Source: VBAS01 sp044867875 (GTDB taxonomy: Bacteria > Bacteroidota > Bacteroidia > Chitinophagales > Chitinophagaceae). Taken from it: a stretch of 7,345 nucleotides of DNA. A program made the position numbers and the translations under genes. Location: contig JBIOVR010000207.1 of the NCBI GenBank assembly GCA_044867875.1, positions 1 to 7,345 of the forward strand, written 5' to 3'. The notes beneath the pieces were generated by a model. It worked only from the letters and a program-made list of their open reading frames with translations, made no database searches and had not been told where the DNA came from. This document shows, in pieces, positions 5,849 to 7,345 of the stretch. Each line of letters opens with the position of its first letter. Position 1 is the stretch's first letter.

Positions 5849-5869
5849 TTCAATTTTATTTAAATTGAA
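5849..5869. repeat. Perfect 8-bp hairpin TTCAATTT-TATTT-AAATTGAA
   Basis: Two perfect 8-base arms around a five-base loop, 26 bp after the end of another 7-bp hairpin at 5806-5823. It is AT-rich and of low thermodynamic stability. It may be part of a folded leader or simply fortuitous. Confidence 0.4.
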
Positions 5870-6025
5870 GAATGATAATATTTAGTAATGTCTGAAGGAC
5901 TATATCAAATCCAAGTCATTCTTAGCTCATACCCTTTTTTGGGTGGCCTGGGATCCAAGCCGTAAAAACATGGAGTCGTAAATTCCCGTTAATGCGTGAG
6001 GGTTGGTCTTTTTGATCCTGTATTA

Positions 6026-6057
6026 AGAACGACCTTGCAGCATTAAAAAATCGTTCT
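6026..6057. repeat. Inverted repeat AGAACGA / TCGTTCT upstream of the adhesin gene
   Basis: Seven-base perfect arms (6026-6032 and 6051-6057) separated by 18 bases, about 145 bp before the ATG at 6201. The arms are less AT-rich than the other repeats here. The spacing fits a regulator-binding dyad or a hairpin in a long leader; neither can be shown from sequence alone. Confidence 0.4.
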
Positions 6058-6200
6058 AAAAATGAAGGATGGACTCGGTAAAACCGTCTATATGAATACT
6101 CCTTTGAAGAACATTTCGGAAATCACTTTAAACCTTTATTTCTTAGCGGCTTTTTATTAACTTGTAAATCTTTTCTGGACCTTTTAGGACTATTGGATAA

Positions 6201-7345
6201 ATGAAACTATTTAAGAAACTGCTGACCGGCGTTCTTTGCTGTGCCGTACCTGCCTTATTATTCAGCCAGGACTTTTCTAATAAAGGAAAGGAATTTTGGA
6301 TTTCATATAGCTATCATGTTGGTATGTCTGGTGGCGGCAATCCTGAAATGACTCTCTACATTACGTCGGATGTGAATACAAATTATTCAGTTGAAATTTA
6401 TGGAGTATCTATACTTAAATCCGGTACTATTACGGCCGGCCAGGTAGTTTCAGCAATTATTCCTACAAGTTGTTTCATCAATAATGAAGGGTTATTTAAT
6501 GGACGTACTATTCGTGTGGTCACTGATAAAAACTCTGTCGTTTATGCATACATTACCCGAAACGCTGTAAGTGGCGCCACTGTATGCCTCCCAACCCCGG
6601 TCTTAGGTAAAGAATATTACTCAACCAACTTTACCCAAATTTCGAATGAACTGAACTCAAATTCCTTTTTTACAATTATTGCAGTGGAAGATAATACTGC
6701 TGTTGAGATCACGCCTGCATCAAATACTAAGAATGGCTGGATAGGTGGAAACACTTACACCGTCAATCTTAATAAAGGGCAAATCTACCAAGTAATGGGA
6801 ACAGTAAACGGTACAGATGGTTCTGATCTGACAGGTTCATTGATCAAATCTGTTGCTTCGGGAACCAGTGGTTGCAAACGTATAGCCGTATTTTCTGGTA
6901 GTGGTAAAATATCGATTGGTTGTGGCTCTTCAGCCGGTACATCGGATAACTTATTTCAACAACTATATCCAACTGGCTCATGGGGCTTAAAATATCTTAC
7001 CATTCCAAGTTATAATCGTCCCACAAATTTTTTCCGCATCATCAGGAAAACTGCTTCTACAAACGTGTATCTAAATGGAACATTAATACCCGGAGCATCA
7101 TTTACGAATAACTATTATCAATTTTCAAACACCATTCCTAATGTAATAACTGCAACTGAACCCATAAGTGTTGCTCAATATTTCACAACGCAAGGATGTT
7201 CAGGTAATGCTTCACCATTCGATCCGGATATGATCATACTAAACTCAGTTGAGCAAAATATTAATAATGTAACCCTTGTAAGTTCAAATCTTGCCGCTCC
7301 TTCAAATCAGCAACATCATCTTCATGTTATCATGAGAAATGGAGG
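6201..7345 (+). CDS. IgGFc-binding-like secreted surface protein, N-terminal part (3'-partial)
   Basis: The frame opens at ATG 6201 and stays open to the right edge, giving 381 complete codons and no stop. Residues 1-22 are a signal peptide (KLFKK, then a hydrophobic core ending ALLFS before Gln23). The mature start SNKGKEFWISYSYHV (26-40) followed by MTLYITSDVN (50-59) is the hallmark of the IgGFc-binding-protein N-terminal domain found in large bacterial surface proteins. Further family-like segments are PTPVLGKEYYSTNF and FFTIIAVEDNTAVEITPA. Several Cys residues (in TSCF, TVCL, SGCK, IGCG and QGCS) could form disulfides. In this phylum such proteins are usually long, carry PKD/Ig-like repeats and end in a type IX secretion (gliding-motility) C-terminal domain; that part is outside the window, so T9SS export is inferred. 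Adhesion is the likely role; actual IgG binding should not be assumed. Confidence 0.85.
   Translation, partial: MKLFKKLLTGVLCCAVPALLFSQDFSNKGKEFWISYSYHVGMSGGGNPEMTLYITSDVNTNYSVEIYGVSILKSGTITAGQVVSAIIPTSCFINNEGLFNGRTIRVVTDKNSVVYAYITRNAVSGATVCLPTPVLGKEYYSTNFTQISNELNSNSFFTIIAVEDNTAVEITPASNTKNGWIGGNTYTVNLNKGQIYQVMGTVNGTDGSDLTGSLIKSVASGTSGCKRIAVFSGSGKISIGCGSSAGTSDNLFQQLYPTGSWGLKYLTIPSYNRPTNFFRIIRKTASTNVYLNGTLIPGASFTNNYYQFSNTIPNVITATEPISVAQYFTTQGCSGNASPFDPDMIILNSVEQNINNVTLVSSNLAAPSNQQHHLHVIMRNG

Larger units (their letters stand above)
5337..6200. other. Gene-free AT-rich intergenic region with several hairpins
   Basis: No convincing coding region, tRNA, rRNA or transposase remnant was found on either strand. 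The longest short frames I noted are 29 codons (from 5494) and 32 codons (from 6062), neither recognisable. Inverted repeats are scattered through it: TTCTTGA/TCAAGAA (5434-5440 with 5445-5451), the 12-bp palindrome TTAAAATTTTAA (5720-5731), GGTTATT/AATAATC (5806-5812 with 5817-5823), TTCAATTT/AAATTGAA (5849-5856 with 5862-5869) and AGAACGA/TCGTTCT (6026-6032 with 6051-6057). Some are expected by chance in such AT-rich DNA. It probably holds the promoter and leader of the adhesin gene at 6201, but no clean TAnnTTTG box was found close to that start. Confidence 0.6.

Noticed and set aside
1..7345. Search for a CRISPR array, prophage, toxin-antitoxin or defence-system genes.
   Set aside because: No regularly spaced direct repeats and no recognisable defence, integrase or phage proteins; the genes present are core metabolism and surface proteins.

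Overview
The window looks like a chromosomal segment from a member of the Bacteroidota, most plausibly a Chitinophagaceae-like or related environmental lineage. Four things point there. The DNA is AT-rich. Most starts lack Shine-Dalgarno sequences and instead have TAnnTTTG-like boxes (the Bacteroidota -7 element) shortly upstream. The intergenic repeat is built on AAATCTAAAATCT. The secreted proteins (FG-GAP/VCBS repeat protein, IgGFc-binding-like adhesin, secreted HMA-domain protein) are typical of the phylum. The genus cannot be fixed from the sequence alone.

Layout. At the left edge (1-983) is the C-terminal part of an FG-GAP/VCBS beta-propeller protein, followed 33 bp later by a secreted thioredoxin-fold protein with a CDHC active site (1017-1511). 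A housekeeping block follows: pyrB (1602-2534), a compact repeat/hairpin element (2540-2637), coaD (2646-3107) and a PaaI/MenI-type hotdog thioesterase (3147-3584), all on the + strand. A Nudix hydrolase (4202-3576, - strand) overlaps the thioesterase end by 9 bp. Only 42 bp separates its start from that of divergently transcribed pyrE (4245-4877). A small secreted HMA (heavy-metal-associated) protein (4903-5295) follows pyrE and ends at a convincing intrinsic terminator. About 860 bp (5337-6200) then contains no credible gene but several AT-rich hairpins. At 6201 a large secreted IgGFc-binding-like protein begins and runs off the right edge.

How the genes work together. pyrB and pyrE carry out the second and fifth steps of de novo UMP synthesis. 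They sit about 1.7 kb apart, each behind its own promoter-like box. coaD makes dephospho-CoA, and the thioesterase acts on acyl-CoA, possibly the menaquinone intermediate DHNA-CoA. The Nudix enzyme probably hydrolyses a nucleotide or nucleotide-sugar pyrophosphate. These are ordinary core functions and I see no evidence of a defence system, CRISPR array, phage or complete transposon. The features most worth a second look are the structured repeat that forms the whole coaD leader, the gene-free structured region before the adhesin gene, and the tight pyrE/Nudix divergent junction.
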